A DNA stretch of 64,000 nt. Source: Rubrivivax albus. GTDB taxonomy: Bacteria > Pseudomonadota > Gammaproteobacteria > Burkholderiales > Burkholderiaceae_C. Where the stretch lies: positions 620,001-684,000 of the forward strand of contig NZ_SACT01000002.1 in the NCBI RefSeq assembly GCF_004016515.1, written 5' to 3'. The notes below the pieces were generated by a model. It was not told the origin of the DNA. It saw nothing but the letters and a program-made list of their open reading frames with translations, and made no database searches. Below are positions 17,996 through 27,994 of the stretch, piece after piece. The position numbers and the translations under genes were made by a program. Positions within the stretch are counted from its first letter, which is position 1, and each line of letters begins with the position of its first letter.

Positions 17996-18734
17996 GCCTG
18001 CAGGGCGTGGGCATCGCCTTCGGCGGCCTGCAGGCGGTGCAGGACGTGAGCCTGACGCTGCCCGCCGGCACGCTGGGCGCGCTGATCGGCCCCAACGGCG
18101 CTGGCAAGACCACGCTGTTCGCCATCGTCTCGGGCTTCCTGCGCCCCGACACCGGCCGCGTGCACTTCGACGGCCAGGACATCACCGGCCGCGCCCCGCA
18201 CCTCAACGCCCGCGCCGGCATGGCGCGCACCTTCCAGATCGTGCAGCCGTTTGCCGCGCAGACGGTGCGCGAGAACATCGCCGTCGGTGCGCACCTGCAC
18301 CTTCCCGGCCGGGCCGCCGCGCTGGCCGAGGCCGAACGCGTGGCCGAGCGCGTAGGCCTGGCCGCGCAGCTCGACAAGCCCGCGGCCGACCTCACGGTGG
18401 CCGGCCGCAAGCGGCTGGAACTGGCGCGCGCGCTGGCCACACGGCCGAAACTGCTGCTGCTCGACGAGGTGCTGGCCGGTCTGAACCCGCAGGAGATCGC
18501 CGAGATGGTGCCGGTGGTGCGCCAGATCGTCGACGATTCGGCGGACGACGGCGTCACGGTGCTGATGATCGAGCACGTGATGCAGGCCGTGATGCACCTG
18601 GCCGAACACGTCTGGGTGCTGGCCCAGGGCGCGCTGATCGCCGAGGGGCCACCATCGGTGGTGACGCGCGATGCCAGGGTGATCGAGGCCTACCTGGGCC
18701 ATGGCACGGCGGCACGGCTGGCGGAGATGGGCAC

Positions 18735-18738
<4 letters not shown>
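17956..18738 (+). CDS. ABC transporter ATPase, LivG family
   Basis: 260 residues. Walker A GPNGAGKT near residue 47, LivG-specific GMARTFQI, Walker B LLLLDEVLAGL. The usual LSGGQ is written LTVAGRKRLE, as in LivG-type proteins that carry LSYGQQR or variants. The start ATG lies inside the livM-like gene (40-base overlap); the stop overlaps the next ATPase by four bases (GTGA). Confidence 0.88.
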
Positions 18739-19445
<707 letters not shown>

Positions 19446-19447
19446 CA

Positions 19448-19520
19448 TGAGGCCCCCAGCTCACTTCGTTCGCGGCCCACGAGGGGCGCTTCAGCCCCTT
19501 CGGGCGGCCGTGCGAGGCTG
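19448..19520. repeat. Palindromic intergenic repeat between importer and hydratase genes
   Basis: A pyrimidine/purine-rich motif with GGGGCGCTTCAGCCCC and TTCGTTCGCGG. It resembles the short palindromic repeats scattered between genes of Comamonadaceae-type genomes. It falls at the only sizeable gap in the operon before the hydratase subunit, and could attenuate or process the transcript. Confidence 0.5.
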
Positions 19521-19522
19521 AC

Positions 19523-20794
19523 ATGCCAGCGCAGACTCTGGCCCAGAAGCTGATCGCGCGCGCGGCGGGGCGCACCACCGTGCAGGTGGGCGAGATCGTC
19601 ACCTGCGGCGTGGACCTGGCCATGTTCCACGACTCCTCCGGGCCGCGCCGGCTGAAGCCGATGCTCGACGCGCTCGGCGCGCAGATCTGGGACAAGCAGC
19701 GCGTGGTGCTGGTGCTAGACCACTACGTGCCGGCGGCCGACGACGAATCGCGCCGCATCGTGCACCTGGCGCGCGACTGGGCGCGAGAGCAGGCGCTGCC
19801 GCACGTCTACGACACGCAGGGCATCTGCCATGTGGTGGTGCCGCAGCACGGCCACCTGCGGCCGGGCATGTTCGCGGTGGGCGGCGATTCGCACTCGCCC
19901 ACCGGCGGCGCCTTCGGCGCCTACATGTTCGGGATCGGCGCCACCGAGATGCTGGGCGTGGTGGTCACCGGGGAGATCTGGCTGCAGGTGCCGCAGACGA
20001 TCTCGATGCGCTGGAGCGGGCGGCTGGCGCACGGGGTGTCGGCCAAGGACATGATGCTGGCCATGATCGGCCGCTTCGGCATGAACGGCGGGCGCTACCA
20101 GGCGGTGGAATACACCGGCGTGGCGGTGCAGGCCCTGAGCATGGCCGAGCGCATGACGCTGTGCAACATGAGTGCTGAACTCGGCGCGCAGGTGGGCCTG
20201 GTGGCGCCCGACCCAGTGACGCTGGAATGGCTGGCCCGCCACGGTGCGCCCGACCTCGACCCCGCCGAGCTGGCGCAATGGAGCAGCGACGAGGACGCGC
20301 CCGCCGTGCGCCATGCCTTCGACGCCTCGGTGCTGGCGCCGCAGGTGGCGCTGCCGCACAGCCCGGCCAACGTGCGCGCGGTGGACGGGCTGGAGCCGAC
20401 GCGCATTGACGTGGCCTACATCGGCGCCTGCACCGGCGCCAAGCTCGACGACCTGCGCGCCGCGGCACAGGTGCTGGCCGGCTACCACGTGGCGCCGCAC
20501 GTGACGCTGCTGGTGGCACCGGCCAGCGTGAAGGACCGCGAGCGCGCCGAGAGCGAGGGCATCCTCAACCGCCTGCGCGACGCCGGCGCCACCCTGCTCC
20601 CCACCAGCTGCGGCGCCTGCGCCGGCTACGGCGCGGCGATTCCCGAGGGCAGCACCGTCATCAGCTCCACCGCGCGCAACTTCAAGGGGCGCATGGGGGC
20701 AGCCACGGCGCAGGTTTACCTGGGGTCGCCGTACACGGTGGCGGCCTCGGCGCTGATGGGGCGCATTGCGGATGCGCGGGAGGTGTTGGGATGA
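19523..20794 (+). CDS. Aconitase-family hydratase, large (Fe-S) subunit, LeuC/DmdA-like
   Basis: 423 residues. The [4Fe-4S] ligands are Cys303 (GACTGAK), Cys363 and Cys366 (TSCGACAG). VGGDSHSPTGGAFG and the FGIGATEM loop are the active-site signatures. The length matches archaeal/anaerobic-type 3-isopropylmalate or dimethylmaleate hydratase large subunits (about 420) rather than E. coli LeuC (about 466). With the small subunit at 21018 it should add water to a substituted maleate or fumarate. Leucine synthesis is unlikely, because no leuA or leuB lies nearby and the operon is catabolic. Confidence 0.85.
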   Translation: MPAQTLAQKLIARAAGRTTVQVGEIVTCGVDLAMFHDSSGPRRLKPMLDALGAQIWDKQRVVLVLDHYVPAADDESRRIVHLARDWAREQALPHVYDTQGICHVVVPQHGHLRPGMFAVGGDSHSPTGGAFGAYMFGIGATEMLGVVVTGEIWLQVPQTISMRWSGRLAHGVSAKDMMLAMIGRFGMNGGRYQAVEYTGVAVQALSMAERMTLCNMSAELGAQVGLVAPDPVTLEWLARHGAPDLDPAELAQWSSDEDAPAVRHAFDASVLAPQVALPHSPANVRAVDGLEPTRIDVAYIGACTGAKLDDLRAAAQVLAGYHVAPHVTLLVAPASVKDRERAESEGILNRLRDAGATLLPTSCGACAGYGAAIPEGSTVISSTARNFKGRMGAATAQVYLGSPYTVAASALMGRIADAREVLG

Positions 20795-21017
20795 TGGCGG
20801 CTTGCGACCCAAAGCAGCCTTCAGCTGCTTTGGGTCTGGCGACCCGACTTCCGTGGGCTCCCCCGAGCCCCCTCCGAGAAGGGGCTCCAGCGCGTTCGAC
20901 GGCTCCCCGCCAGCCCCCCTCCGGGAGGGGGACTCCAGCCAGATTGACGAGTCGGCCTTCCGGCCGACCGCACTTCACCGGCCGCTTTGGGTCGAAAGCA
21001 GCCATGGGAGCGCGGCC
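20795..21017 (+). repeat. Hairpin-rich intergenic island between hydratase subunits
   Basis: This 223-bp gap is mostly palindromes. A perfect 13-bp hairpin at 20806-20836 (GACCCAAAGCAGC arms, 5-base loop). Two direct copies of an AGCCCCCTCCG...GGGG-CTCCAGC hairpin near 20867-20890 and 20913-20939. GTCGGCC-TTCC-GGCCGAC at 20951-20968. The arm GCTTTGGGTCG recurs at 20984-20994, making end-inverted repeats with 20807-20817. No gene fits. It looks like a nested REP or mini-element insertion separating the two subunit genes. Confidence 0.65.
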
Positions 21018-21500
21018 ATGAGAACCTGGCGCCTCCCCGCCGACGTCGACACCGACCAGCTGGCCCCCGGCCACACGATGAAGCATGGCCTGGATGTGAT
21101 CGCCCGCCACTGCCTGGAGGCGGTGAGGCCGGATTTCGCGGCTGACGTGCAGCCGGGCGACGTCATCGTCGCCGGCGCGAACTTCGGCATCGGCTCGTCG
21201 CGCGAGCAGGCCGCCGGCGTGCTGGTGCACCTGGGCGTGGCGACGGTGATCGCCCCGTCGTTTGCCGGCCTGTACTTCCGCAACGCCTTCAACCTGGGCC
21301 TGCTGCTGCTGACCTGCCCGCGTGCTGGCGAGATCGACGACGGCACGTCGCTGCAGTTCGACGCCCGCGCCGGCCGCGTCACCCTGGCCGACGGCCGCAT
21401 GCTGCCCACCGAACCCATCCCCGGCTTCCTGCTCGACATGGTCGACGCCGGCGGCCTGCTGCCCCAACTCCAGAAGAGGCTTGCCCGTGAACACCCCTGA
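21018..21500 (+). CDS. Aconitase-family hydratase, small subunit, LeuD/DmdB-like
   Basis: 160 residues, the usual length of the short LeuD/DmdB swivel subunit. ANFGIGSSREQA is the hallmark loop, and RLPADVDTDQLAPG matches the start of the domain. It partners the 19523 large subunit, from which it is separated by the hairpin island. Its 3' end overlaps the amidohydrolase start (GTG 21487) by 14 bases. Confidence 0.87.
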   Translation: MRTWRLPADVDTDQLAPGHTMKHGLDVIARHCLEAVRPDFAADVQPGDVIVAGANFGIGSSREQAAGVLVHLGVATVIAPSFAGLYFRNAFNLGLLLLTCPRAGEIDDGTSLQFDARAGRVTLADGRMLPTEPIPGFLLDMVDAGGLLPQLQKRLAREHP

Positions 21501-22959
21501 ATTCGACCTGCTGATCAAGAACGTGCGTGTCGTGCGCCCGCACGGCAACGTGGTGCACGAGGCCGACATCGCGGTTAAGGACGGACGCTTCGCGCAGGTG
21601 GCGCCGGGCATCGACCCCACACGCGCCAAGGCCGTGCACGACGGCCGCGGCCAGCTGGCGTTCCCCGGTGTGGTGGACGCCCACATGCACAGCGGCATCT
21701 ACTCGCCGCTGGCCGAGGATGCGGTGACCGAGTCCAAGGCCGCAGCCATCGGCGGCGTGACCAGTTCGCTGAACTACTTCCGCACGGGCCAGTACTACCT
21801 GAACAAGGGCGGGGCGTACAAGAAGTTCTTCCCCGAAGTGCTGAAGATCAGCAAGAACCGCTTCCACGTCGACTACGGCTACCACCTGGCGCCGATGGAC
21901 CGCACGCACATCGGCGAGATCCCGATGCTGATCGACAAGCACGGCGTCAGCAGCTTCAAGATCTTCATGTTCTACGGCTCGCACGGCCTGCACGGCAAGA
22001 GCGACAGTCAGCGCGAGTTCCTGATGATCGGCGAGGACGAGCGCTACGACCTGGCGCACTTCGAGTTCATCATGCGCGGCATCCAGGCCGCGCGCGAGCA
22101 GTTCCCCGACAAGGCCCGCCAGATCTCGCTGAGCCTGCACTGCGAGACGGCGGAGATCATGACCGCCTACACCAAGCTGGTGGAGAAGGACAAGTCGCTC
22201 AGCGGTCTGGCGGCCTACAGCGCGTCGCGCCCGCAGCACTCCGAAGGTCTGGCGGTGTTCATCGCGGCCTATCTGGCCAACGAGACCGCGCTGCCCAACA
22301 TCAACCTGCTGCACCTGAGCTCGCGCAAGGCGGTGCAGGCGGCGATGATGATGGCCGAGGTCTTCCCGCACATCGACTTCCGGCGCGAGGTGACCATCGG
22401 CCACCTGATGCTGGACACCACGTCCAAGGCCGCGGAACTGGCCAAGGTGAACCCGCCGATCCGCCCGCGCGAGGACGTGGAGTTCCTCTGGGACGCCCTG
22501 CTGTCGGGTGAACTGGACTGGGTGGTCAGCGACCACGCCTGCTGCCGCCAGGAGATGAAGATCCCGCGCCGCTACTTCGGCAACATCTGGATGGCCAAGA
22601 GCGGCTTCGGCGGCACGGAGTACCTGCTGCCGGCCCTGGTGAGCGAAGGCACGAGGCGCGGCATGGGCTACAACCACATGGCGCGCGTGACCAGCTGGAA
22701 CCCGGCGCAGCGCTTCGGCCTCAACCGCAAGGGCGACATCGAGATCGGCTTCGACGCCGACCTCGCCCTGGTGGACCCGGCGAAGACCTGGACCATCCGT
22801 GCGGAGGCTTCGCCGTCCACCCAGGGCTACACGCCCTTCGAAGGCCTGGAGCTCAGCGCCGCGGTCACCACCACCTTCCTGCGCGGCATGAAGATCTGCG
22901 AGAACGGCGAGGTTCTGGGCCAGCCGCGCGGCCAGTACCTGCACCGGCCGACGGCCTGA
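21487..22959 (+). CDS. Dihydropyrimidinase/hydantoinase-like amidohydrolase
   Basis: 490 residues from GTG 21487. Metal-site residues of the cyclic-amidohydrolase family are in place: His66/His68 (DAHMHSG), a probable carbamylated Lys158 (FKIFMFY), His218 (SLHCE), His276 (LLHLSS) and Asp349 (SDHACC). Relatives open ring amides such as dihydropyrimidines, hydantoins, allantoin, dihydroorotate or cyclic imides. Starts within the hydratase small-subunit gene and is followed after 5 bp by the FAD enzyme. The SDHACC loop differs from the usual SDHCPF, so the substrate is likely atypical. Confidence 0.85.
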   Translation: MNTPEFDLLIKNVRVVRPHGNVVHEADIAVKDGRFAQVAPGIDPTRAKAVHDGRGQLAFPGVVDAHMHSGIYSPLAEDAVTESKAAAIGGVTSSLNYFRTGQYYLNKGGAYKKFFPEVLKISKNRFHVDYGYHLAPMDRTHIGEIPMLIDKHGVSSFKIFMFYGSHGLHGKSDSQREFLMIGEDERYDLAHFEFIMRGIQAAREQFPDKARQISLSLHCETAEIMTAYTKLVEKDKSLSGLAAYSASRPQHSEGLAVFIAAYLANETALPNINLLHLSSRKAVQAAMMMAEVFPHIDFRREVTIGHLMLDTTSKAAELAKVNPPIRPREDVEFLWDALLSGELDWVVSDHACCRQEMKIPRRYFGNIWMAKSGFGGTEYLLPALVSEGTRRGMGYNHMARVTSWNPAQRFGLNRKGDIEIGFDADLALVDPAKTWTIRAEASPSTQGYTPFEGLELSAAVTTTFLRGMKICENGEVLGQPRGQYLHRPTA

Positions 22960-22964
22960 GCCCC

Positions 22965-24233
22965 TTGGACATCGACGTCGCCATCGTCGGCGCCGGCGCC
23001 TGTGGCCTGACCGCGGCCACCGCGCTGCGCGAGACGGGCATCGGCTGCCTGCTGCTGGAACGCGACGCCACGCCCAGCGGCAGCACGGCGCTGTCCAGCG
23101 GCTTCATCCCGGCCGCCGGCACACGCTGGCAGCACGACGCCGGCGTGCACGACAGCCCCGAGGCGTTCGCCGCCGACATCCAGGCGAAGGCGAAAGGCCG
23201 TGCCGCAGCGCACCTGGTGAAGGCCTACACCGAAGCCAGCGCGCCGGCACTGGACCTGCTGGCCCGCCATGGCGTGGAATTTGAACTGCTCGACGGCTTT
23301 CTCTACCCGGGCCACCACGCCCGCCGCATGCACGCGCTGCGCGAGCGCACCGGCGCGGCGCTGATGGCAGCATTGGAGCGGGCGGCGCAGGCCGACGTGC
23401 TGACGGAGGCACGCGTCGTCGGCCTGCAGCCGGAAGGCCAGGGCTGGCGCCTCACCGCCGCCCGCCCAAATGGCGCCACCGAGTCGCTCACCGCCCGCGC
23501 CGTGCTGCTGGCCTGCAATGGCTTCGGCGGCAACCCGGCCATGGTGCGCGAGTTCCTGCCCGAGATGCGCGATGCGCTCTTTGCAGGCCACACGGGCAAC
23601 GACGGCACGGCCATCCACCTGGGCCGCGGGCTGGGCGCCGCCACCGCGGACCTCGGTGGTTACCAGGGCCACGGCTCCTGGGTGGTGCCGCAGGGTGCGC
23701 TGATGACCTGGGCGGTGATGATGCAGGGCGGCGTGCAGCTCAACGCCCAGGGCCGCCGCTTCCACGACGAGACCGCCGGCTACAGCGAAGCCGCGGTGCA
23801 CGTGCTGGCCCAGCCCGGCGGCGTGGCCTGGAACGTGTTCGCCGAACCGCAGCTCGCCCTGGCACGCGGGTTCCCGGACTTTCGCGATGCCGAAGCCGCC
23901 GGCGCGCTGCGTGTGGCGCCTGACCTCGACGCGCTGGCGCGGCTGATCGGCTGCGCCGACGTGGATCTGGGCGGTGCCGACCTGGCCCCGCCCTACTACG
24001 CCGTCAAGGTCACCGGCGCGCTGTTCCACACCCAGGGCGGGCTGGACATCGACGACCACTGCCGCGTGCGCCGCGCCGACGGCGGCGTCTTCCCCACGCT
24101 GCTGGCGGCCGGTGGCGCCGCCCGCGGCGTCAGCGGTGACGCGGTCTGGGGCTACCTCTCCGGCAACGGCATGCTCAGCGCCGTGGCCGGCGGCTTCATC
24201 GCCGCACGCACCCTCGAGGAAACCCTGCGATGA
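22965..24233 (+). CDS. FAD-dependent dehydrogenase, fumarate reductase/KstD/tricarballylate dehydrogenase-like
   Basis: 422 residues, read from TTG 22965. The N-terminal dinucleotide fold is VAIVGAGACGLTAA with acidic LLLERD. The C-terminal GYLSGNGMLSAVAGG closes the FAD site, and RRFHDET resembles the substrate-capping loop of the FAD_binding_2 family. Such enzymes add or remove a C=C bond beside carboxylates or ketones. In this operon a desaturation feeding the hydratase is a chemically sensible role; this is inference. Overlaps the lyase gene start (ATGA). Confidence 0.82.
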   Translation: MDIDVAIVGAGACGLTAATALRETGIGCLLLERDATPSGSTALSSGFIPAAGTRWQHDAGVHDSPEAFAADIQAKAKGRAAAHLVKAYTEASAPALDLLARHGVEFELLDGFLYPGHHARRMHALRERTGAALMAALERAAQADVLTEARVVGLQPEGQGWRLTAARPNGATESLTARAVLLACNGFGGNPAMVREFLPEMRDALFAGHTGNDGTAIHLGRGLGAATADLGGYQGHGSWVVPQGALMTWAVMMQGGVQLNAQGRRFHDETAGYSEAAVHVLAQPGGVAWNVFAEPQLALARGFPDFRDAEAAGALRVAPDLDALARLIGCADVDLGGADLAPPYYAVKVTGALFHTQGGLDIDDHCRVRRADGGVFPTLLAAGGAARGVSGDAVWGYLSGNGMLSAVAGGFIAARTLEETLR

Positions 24234-25078
24234 AGCAGCGCCTGCAGCAACCCCGGCCATTGCTGGCCCCCGGCGTCTACGACGCGCTGACGGCGCTGGT
24301 CGCCGAACAGGCCGGCTTCGAGGCGCTGTACCTCAGCGGCGCCAGCATCGCCTACACGCGACTGGGCCGCAGCGACGTGGGCCTGACCACCGCCACCGAG
24401 GTGGCCGACACGCTGGCCCAGATCACCGAACGCGTGCGCACGCCGGTGATCGTGGATGCCGACACCGGCTTCGGCAACGCGCTGAACGTGCTGCGCACGG
24501 TGCACGCCTTCGAGCGCGCCGGTGCGGCCATGATCCAGCTCGAGGACCAGACCTTCCCCAAGCGCTGCGGCCACCTCGACGGCAAGGGCGTGGTGCCGGT
24601 GGCCGAGATGCAGGGCAAGCTGCGCGCGGCGCTGGATGCCCGCACGCGTGACACGACGCTGATCCTGGCGCGCACCGATGCACTGGCGGTCGAAGGCCTG
24701 GACGCGGCCCTCGACCGTGCCGAGGCCTACCTGGCCTGCGGGGTCGATGCCCTGTTCATCGAGGCGCTGCGCACGCCGGCCGACATGGACACCGCCTGTG
24801 CGCGCTTCGCGCAGCGCGTGCCGCTGCTGGCCAACATGGTCGAAGGCGGCAAGACGCCGGTGCAGTCGGCCGCCGAACTCGGCGCGCGCGGTTTCCGCAT
24901 CGTGATCTTCCCCGGCGGCACCGCACGTGCGGTGGCGCACACGCTGCAGGGCTACTACGCCAGCCTGGCTGCACACGGGAGCACCGGCCCCTGGCGCGAC
25001 CGCATGCTGGACTTCGACGGCCTGAATGCCGTCATCGGCACGCCGGCGCTGCTGGCCCAGGGCCAACAGTACGGGTGA
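24230..25078 (+). CDS. Isocitrate lyase/PEP mutase-family lyase (dimethylmalate- or methylisocitrate-lyase-like)
   Basis: 282 residues. KRCGH at 111-115 holds the catalytic Cys113 of carbon-carbon lyases, with DADTGFGN for the Mg site. PEP mutase and phosphonopyruvate hydrolase lack this Cys, so a C-C lyase is favoured. The length is that of 2-methylisocitrate or 2,3-dimethylmalate lyase (about 290). It would cleave a 2-hydroxy-dicarboxylate made by the hydratase into a 2-oxoacid plus a carboxylic acid. Last gene of the catabolic operon. Confidence 0.85.
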   Translation: MKQRLQQPRPLLAPGVYDALTALVAEQAGFEALYLSGASIAYTRLGRSDVGLTTATEVADTLAQITERVRTPVIVDADTGFGNALNVLRTVHAFERAGAAMIQLEDQTFPKRCGHLDGKGVVPVAEMQGKLRAALDARTRDTTLILARTDALAVEGLDAALDRAEAYLACGVDALFIEALRTPADMDTACARFAQRVPLLANMVEGGKTPVQSAAELGARGFRIVIFPGGTARAVAHTLQGYYASLAAHGSTGPWRDRMLDFDGLNAVIGTPALLAQGQQYG

Positions 25079-25096
25079 ACCGCTATCCTCGTCGGC

Positions 25097-26209
25097 ATGG
25101 CCGCCGACGACGCCGGGTTCCGCATCGACACCACGGGCCAGGCCACGCTGGTGCTGCAGGGCCGCTGGCGCATGGACCGCCTGCCGGCGTTGACGCAGCA
25201 ACTGCGCGCCACGGTGTGGCCCGTGCTGGCCGCCGTGGACGCCCAGGGCCTGACCGCGCTGGACAGTGCCAGCGCGCTGCTGCTGCTGCGCGCCCTCGGC
25301 GGCCATGCGCCGCCGCCGGGCCAGTGGCACGGCCTGGACCCGGCCCACGCGCGCACGCTGGCCCGTGTGGCCGAGCACCTGGTGCAGGCGGCCCCACCGC
25401 CTGCGCCACGCCGCCTGCGCACCCTGGCCCAACTGGGCCGCAGCAGCGTCGAACTTGGCCAGCTGGCCCGCGGCCACCTGGCCATGCTGGGCGAGACCGT
25501 GGTCGCGCTCGGCGAGGTGCTGCGCCACCCGGCCCGGCTGCGGGTGCGCGAACTCACGGTGCAGCTGTCGCAGGCCGGCCTGTCGGCATTGCCGGTGGTG
25601 GCCCTGGTGACGGCGCTGATCGGCGTCGTCATCGCCTACCTGCTGGGCCTGCAGGCCGAGAAGTACGGCGCCAACCTCTTCGTCGTCGACGGCGTGGCCA
25701 TCGGGGCCACGCGCGAGTTCGCGCCCATCATCGTCGCCGTCATCGTCGCCGGCCGGTCGGGTGCGGCCTTCACCGCGCAGCTGGGCTCGATGCGCCTGAC
25801 CGAGGAGATCGACGCCATCCGCACGCTGGGCCTGTCGCCGCGCCAGGTGCTGGTGCTGCCACGCGTGCTGGCGCTGGTGCTGGCGCTGCCGCTGCTGGTG
25901 TTCGTGGGCGACGTGGCCAGCCTGCTCGGCGCCATGGCGATTGCGCAGCCGATGCTGGACATCACACCGACGGCCTTCGTCACACGGCTGCAGGAGGCCC
26001 TGCCGCTGCGCCACGTGCTGGTGGGCCTGGCCAAGGCGCCGGTGTTCGCGCTGGTGATCGCCGTCATCGGCGTGCGCATGGGCCTGGCCGCGCCGCGCGA
26101 CACCGCCGCGCTGGGGCGGGCGACCACCTCCACGGTGGTGCAGTGCATCGTCGCCGTCATCCTGCTCGACGCGGTGTTCGCCGTCGTGCTGCAGGCCCTG
26201 GGCTGGTGA
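25097..26209 (+). CDS. MlaE-family lipid ABC permease with an N-terminal STAS-like domain
   Basis: 370 residues. The first about 90 look like a STAS/MlaB-type fold (VLQGRW, ...ALDSASALLLLRAL). The rest is the MlaE permease, about 5-6 membrane segments, with EKYGANLFVVDG and GRSGAAFTAQLGSM as family signatures. MlaE proteins move phospholipids or sterol-like lipids between membranes. Heads a four-gene MCE operon, starting 18 bp after the lyase gene. Confidence 0.87.
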   Translation: MAADDAGFRIDTTGQATLVLQGRWRMDRLPALTQQLRATVWPVLAAVDAQGLTALDSASALLLLRALGGHAPPPGQWHGLDPAHARTLARVAEHLVQAAPPPAPRRLRTLAQLGRSSVELGQLARGHLAMLGETVVALGEVLRHPARLRVRELTVQLSQAGLSALPVVALVTALIGVVIAYLLGLQAEKYGANLFVVDGVAIGATREFAPIIVAVIVAGRSGAAFTAQLGSMRLTEEIDAIRTLGLSPRQVLVLPRVLALVLALPLLVFVGDVASLLGAMAIAQPMLDITPTAFVTRLQEALPLRHVLVGLAKAPVFALVIAVIGVRMGLAAPRDTAALGRATTSTVVQCIVAVILLDAVFAVVLQALGW

Positions 26210-26214
26210 GACCG

Positions 26215-26994
26215 ATGCGCGATCACGACGCCCCGCTGCTCGCCGTCGACGGCATCGTCACGCGCTTCGGCACGCAGACGGTGCACCGTGGCGTGGGCTT
26301 CACCGCCGGGCGTGGCGAGCTGATCGCGCTGATCGGCGGCAGCGGCACCGGCAAGTCCGTGCTGCTGCGCGAGATCGTCGGCCTGCAGCGGCCCACGGCC
26401 GGCACGGTGCGGCTGTTCGGCACCGAGGTCTGGGCTGCATCGGCCGCCGAGCTGGACCGCGTGCGCCGGCGCTTCGGCATGATGTTCCAGGACGGCGCGC
26501 TGTTCTCGTCGCTGACGGTGGCGCAGAACGTGGCCGTGCCGCTGCGCGAGCACACCACGCTGCCGGCGGATGCGGTGGACGCGCTGGTGGCGCTGCGCCT
26601 GGCGCAGGCGGGGCTGCCGGCCGACGCCGCGCACAAGGCGCCGAGCGCACTTTCCGGTGGCATGCGCAAGCGCGCCGCCATCGCACGCGCGATCGCGCTC
26701 GAGCCGGAGCTGCTGTTCCTGGACGAGCCGACCTCGGGCCTGGACCCGATCACCGCGCGCGGCTTCGACCGCCTGGTGCGCAACCTCGTAGACGACCTGG
26801 GCCTGACGGTGCTGCTGGTCACGCACGACCTCGACACGCTGCTCGGCGTGGTCGACCGGCTGATCGTGCTGGCCGACGGCGTGGTGGCCGCCGACGGCCC
26901 GGTGGCGCAGGTCATCCGGACCGACGACGCCTGGATCCGCGACTACTTCTCGGTTCGTAGAATGGTTCGCGAAGGACCGGACGATGGAAGCTGA
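26215..26994 (+). CDS. MlaF-type lipid transporter ATPase
   Basis: 259 residues from ATG 26215 (a GTG at 26206 overlapping the permease stop is possible). Walker A GGSGTGKS near 36-43, Q-loop FQDGALFSS with its conserved Gln, signature LSGGMRKR that is typical of Mla/Mce ATPases, Walker B LLFLDEPTSGLDP. The 3' end overlaps the MCE gene. Confidence 0.9.
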   Translation: MRDHDAPLLAVDGIVTRFGTQTVHRGVGFTAGRGELIALIGGSGTGKSVLLREIVGLQRPTAGTVRLFGTEVWAASAAELDRVRRRFGMMFQDGALFSSLTVAQNVAVPLREHTTLPADAVDALVALRLAQAGLPADAAHKAPSALSGGMRKRAAIARAIALEPELLFLDEPTSGLDPITARGFDRLVRNLVDDLGLTVLLVTHDLDTLLGVVDRLIVLADGVVAADGPVAQVIRTDDAWIRDYFSVRRMVREGPDDGS

Positions 26995-27994
26995 AGCCCG
27001 CTACACCGCCGTCGGCGCCGGCGTGCTGGTGCTGGTGGCCCTGCTCGTCGCGGCCCTGCTGTGGTTGGGCGGCCAAGGCGACCGCGCCGGCTCGCGCCTG
27101 TACACCATCCACTTCGAGGAACAGGCCCTGGATGGGCTGGAGATCGGCGGCGAGGTGCGCCTGCGCGGCGTGCGTGTCGGCCGCGTGGAAGGCTATGAAC
27201 TCGAGGCCGAGAGCGTCAACCGCGTGCGCGTGGACGTGCGCGTCGACGACCAGGCCTCGGTGCGCACCAACACCGTGGCCGTGGTCACGCGCAACCTCGT
27301 CACCGGCATCGCCAAGATCACGCTCGTGACGCCGGAACCGCCGGGCGCGCTGCTCACCGACACGCCGGCCGGCGAACGCCACCCGGTGATCGGCGAAGGA
27401 CGCTCCGACCTCGACCAGATCGCCGGCCGTGTCAGCCAGGTGGGCGAGGCGGCCACGGTGGCGCTGACCCAGCTCAACGCCCTGCTGGCGCCGGAGAACC
27501 GGCAGACCATGATGGACACCGTGCGCAGCCTGCGCGCGCTGGCCGACGACCTGCGCGGCCGACTGGACACGCTGGACACCGCCGCCACCCAGGTGGGCCG
27601 CGCCGCCGACCGCATCGGCGCCCTGGCCACGCCGGTGCAGACCGCGGTGACCGACCTCGGCCGCGCCGGCGACCGCATCGCCGGCGTTGTGGAACGCGGC
27701 GGTGCGCGGCTGGACGGCACGCTCGTCGAGGCCGAGCGGCTGATGGCCGAGTCGCGCAGCGCCATCACCCGCCTGGCCGCGGCCACGGAGACGCTGCAGC
27801 GCGAGGCCCAGGCCACCAGCCGCAGCCTGCAAGGCACGGCGCAGGGCCTGGACGACCAGCTGGCCGCCGCGGTGTCCGACCTGCGCCTGAGCGCCGACGC
27901 TGCGCTGCGCGTGCTGGACCAGCTGCAGGACCCGCGTGCCGCATTGCTGGGGCCAGCACCCGTGCAACTGGGCCCAGGGGAGAAGACGCCATGA
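26984..27994 (+). CDS. MCE-domain (MlaD-like) protein
   Basis: 336 residues. One membrane anchor (about 8-28), then the MCE core with GLEIGGEVRLRGVRVGRV, and a long predicted helical tail (about 140-320) that can form a periplasmic tube or tether. Longer than E. coli MlaD (about 180) because of that tail. ATG lies inside the ATPase gene. Confidence 0.88.
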   Translation: MEAEARYTAVGAGVLVLVALLVAALLWLGGQGDRAGSRLYTIHFEEQALDGLEIGGEVRLRGVRVGRVEGYELEAESVNRVRVDVRVDDQASVRTNTVAVVTRNLVTGIAKITLVTPEPPGALLTDTPAGERHPVIGEGRSDLDQIAGRVSQVGEAATVALTQLNALLAPENRQTMMDTVRSLRALADDLRGRLDTLDTAATQVGRAADRIGALATPVQTAVTDLGRAGDRIAGVVERGGARLDGTLVEAERLMAESRSAITRLAAATETLQREAQATSRSLQGTAQGLDDQLAAAVSDLRLSADAALRVLDQLQDPRAALLGPAPVQLGPGEKTP

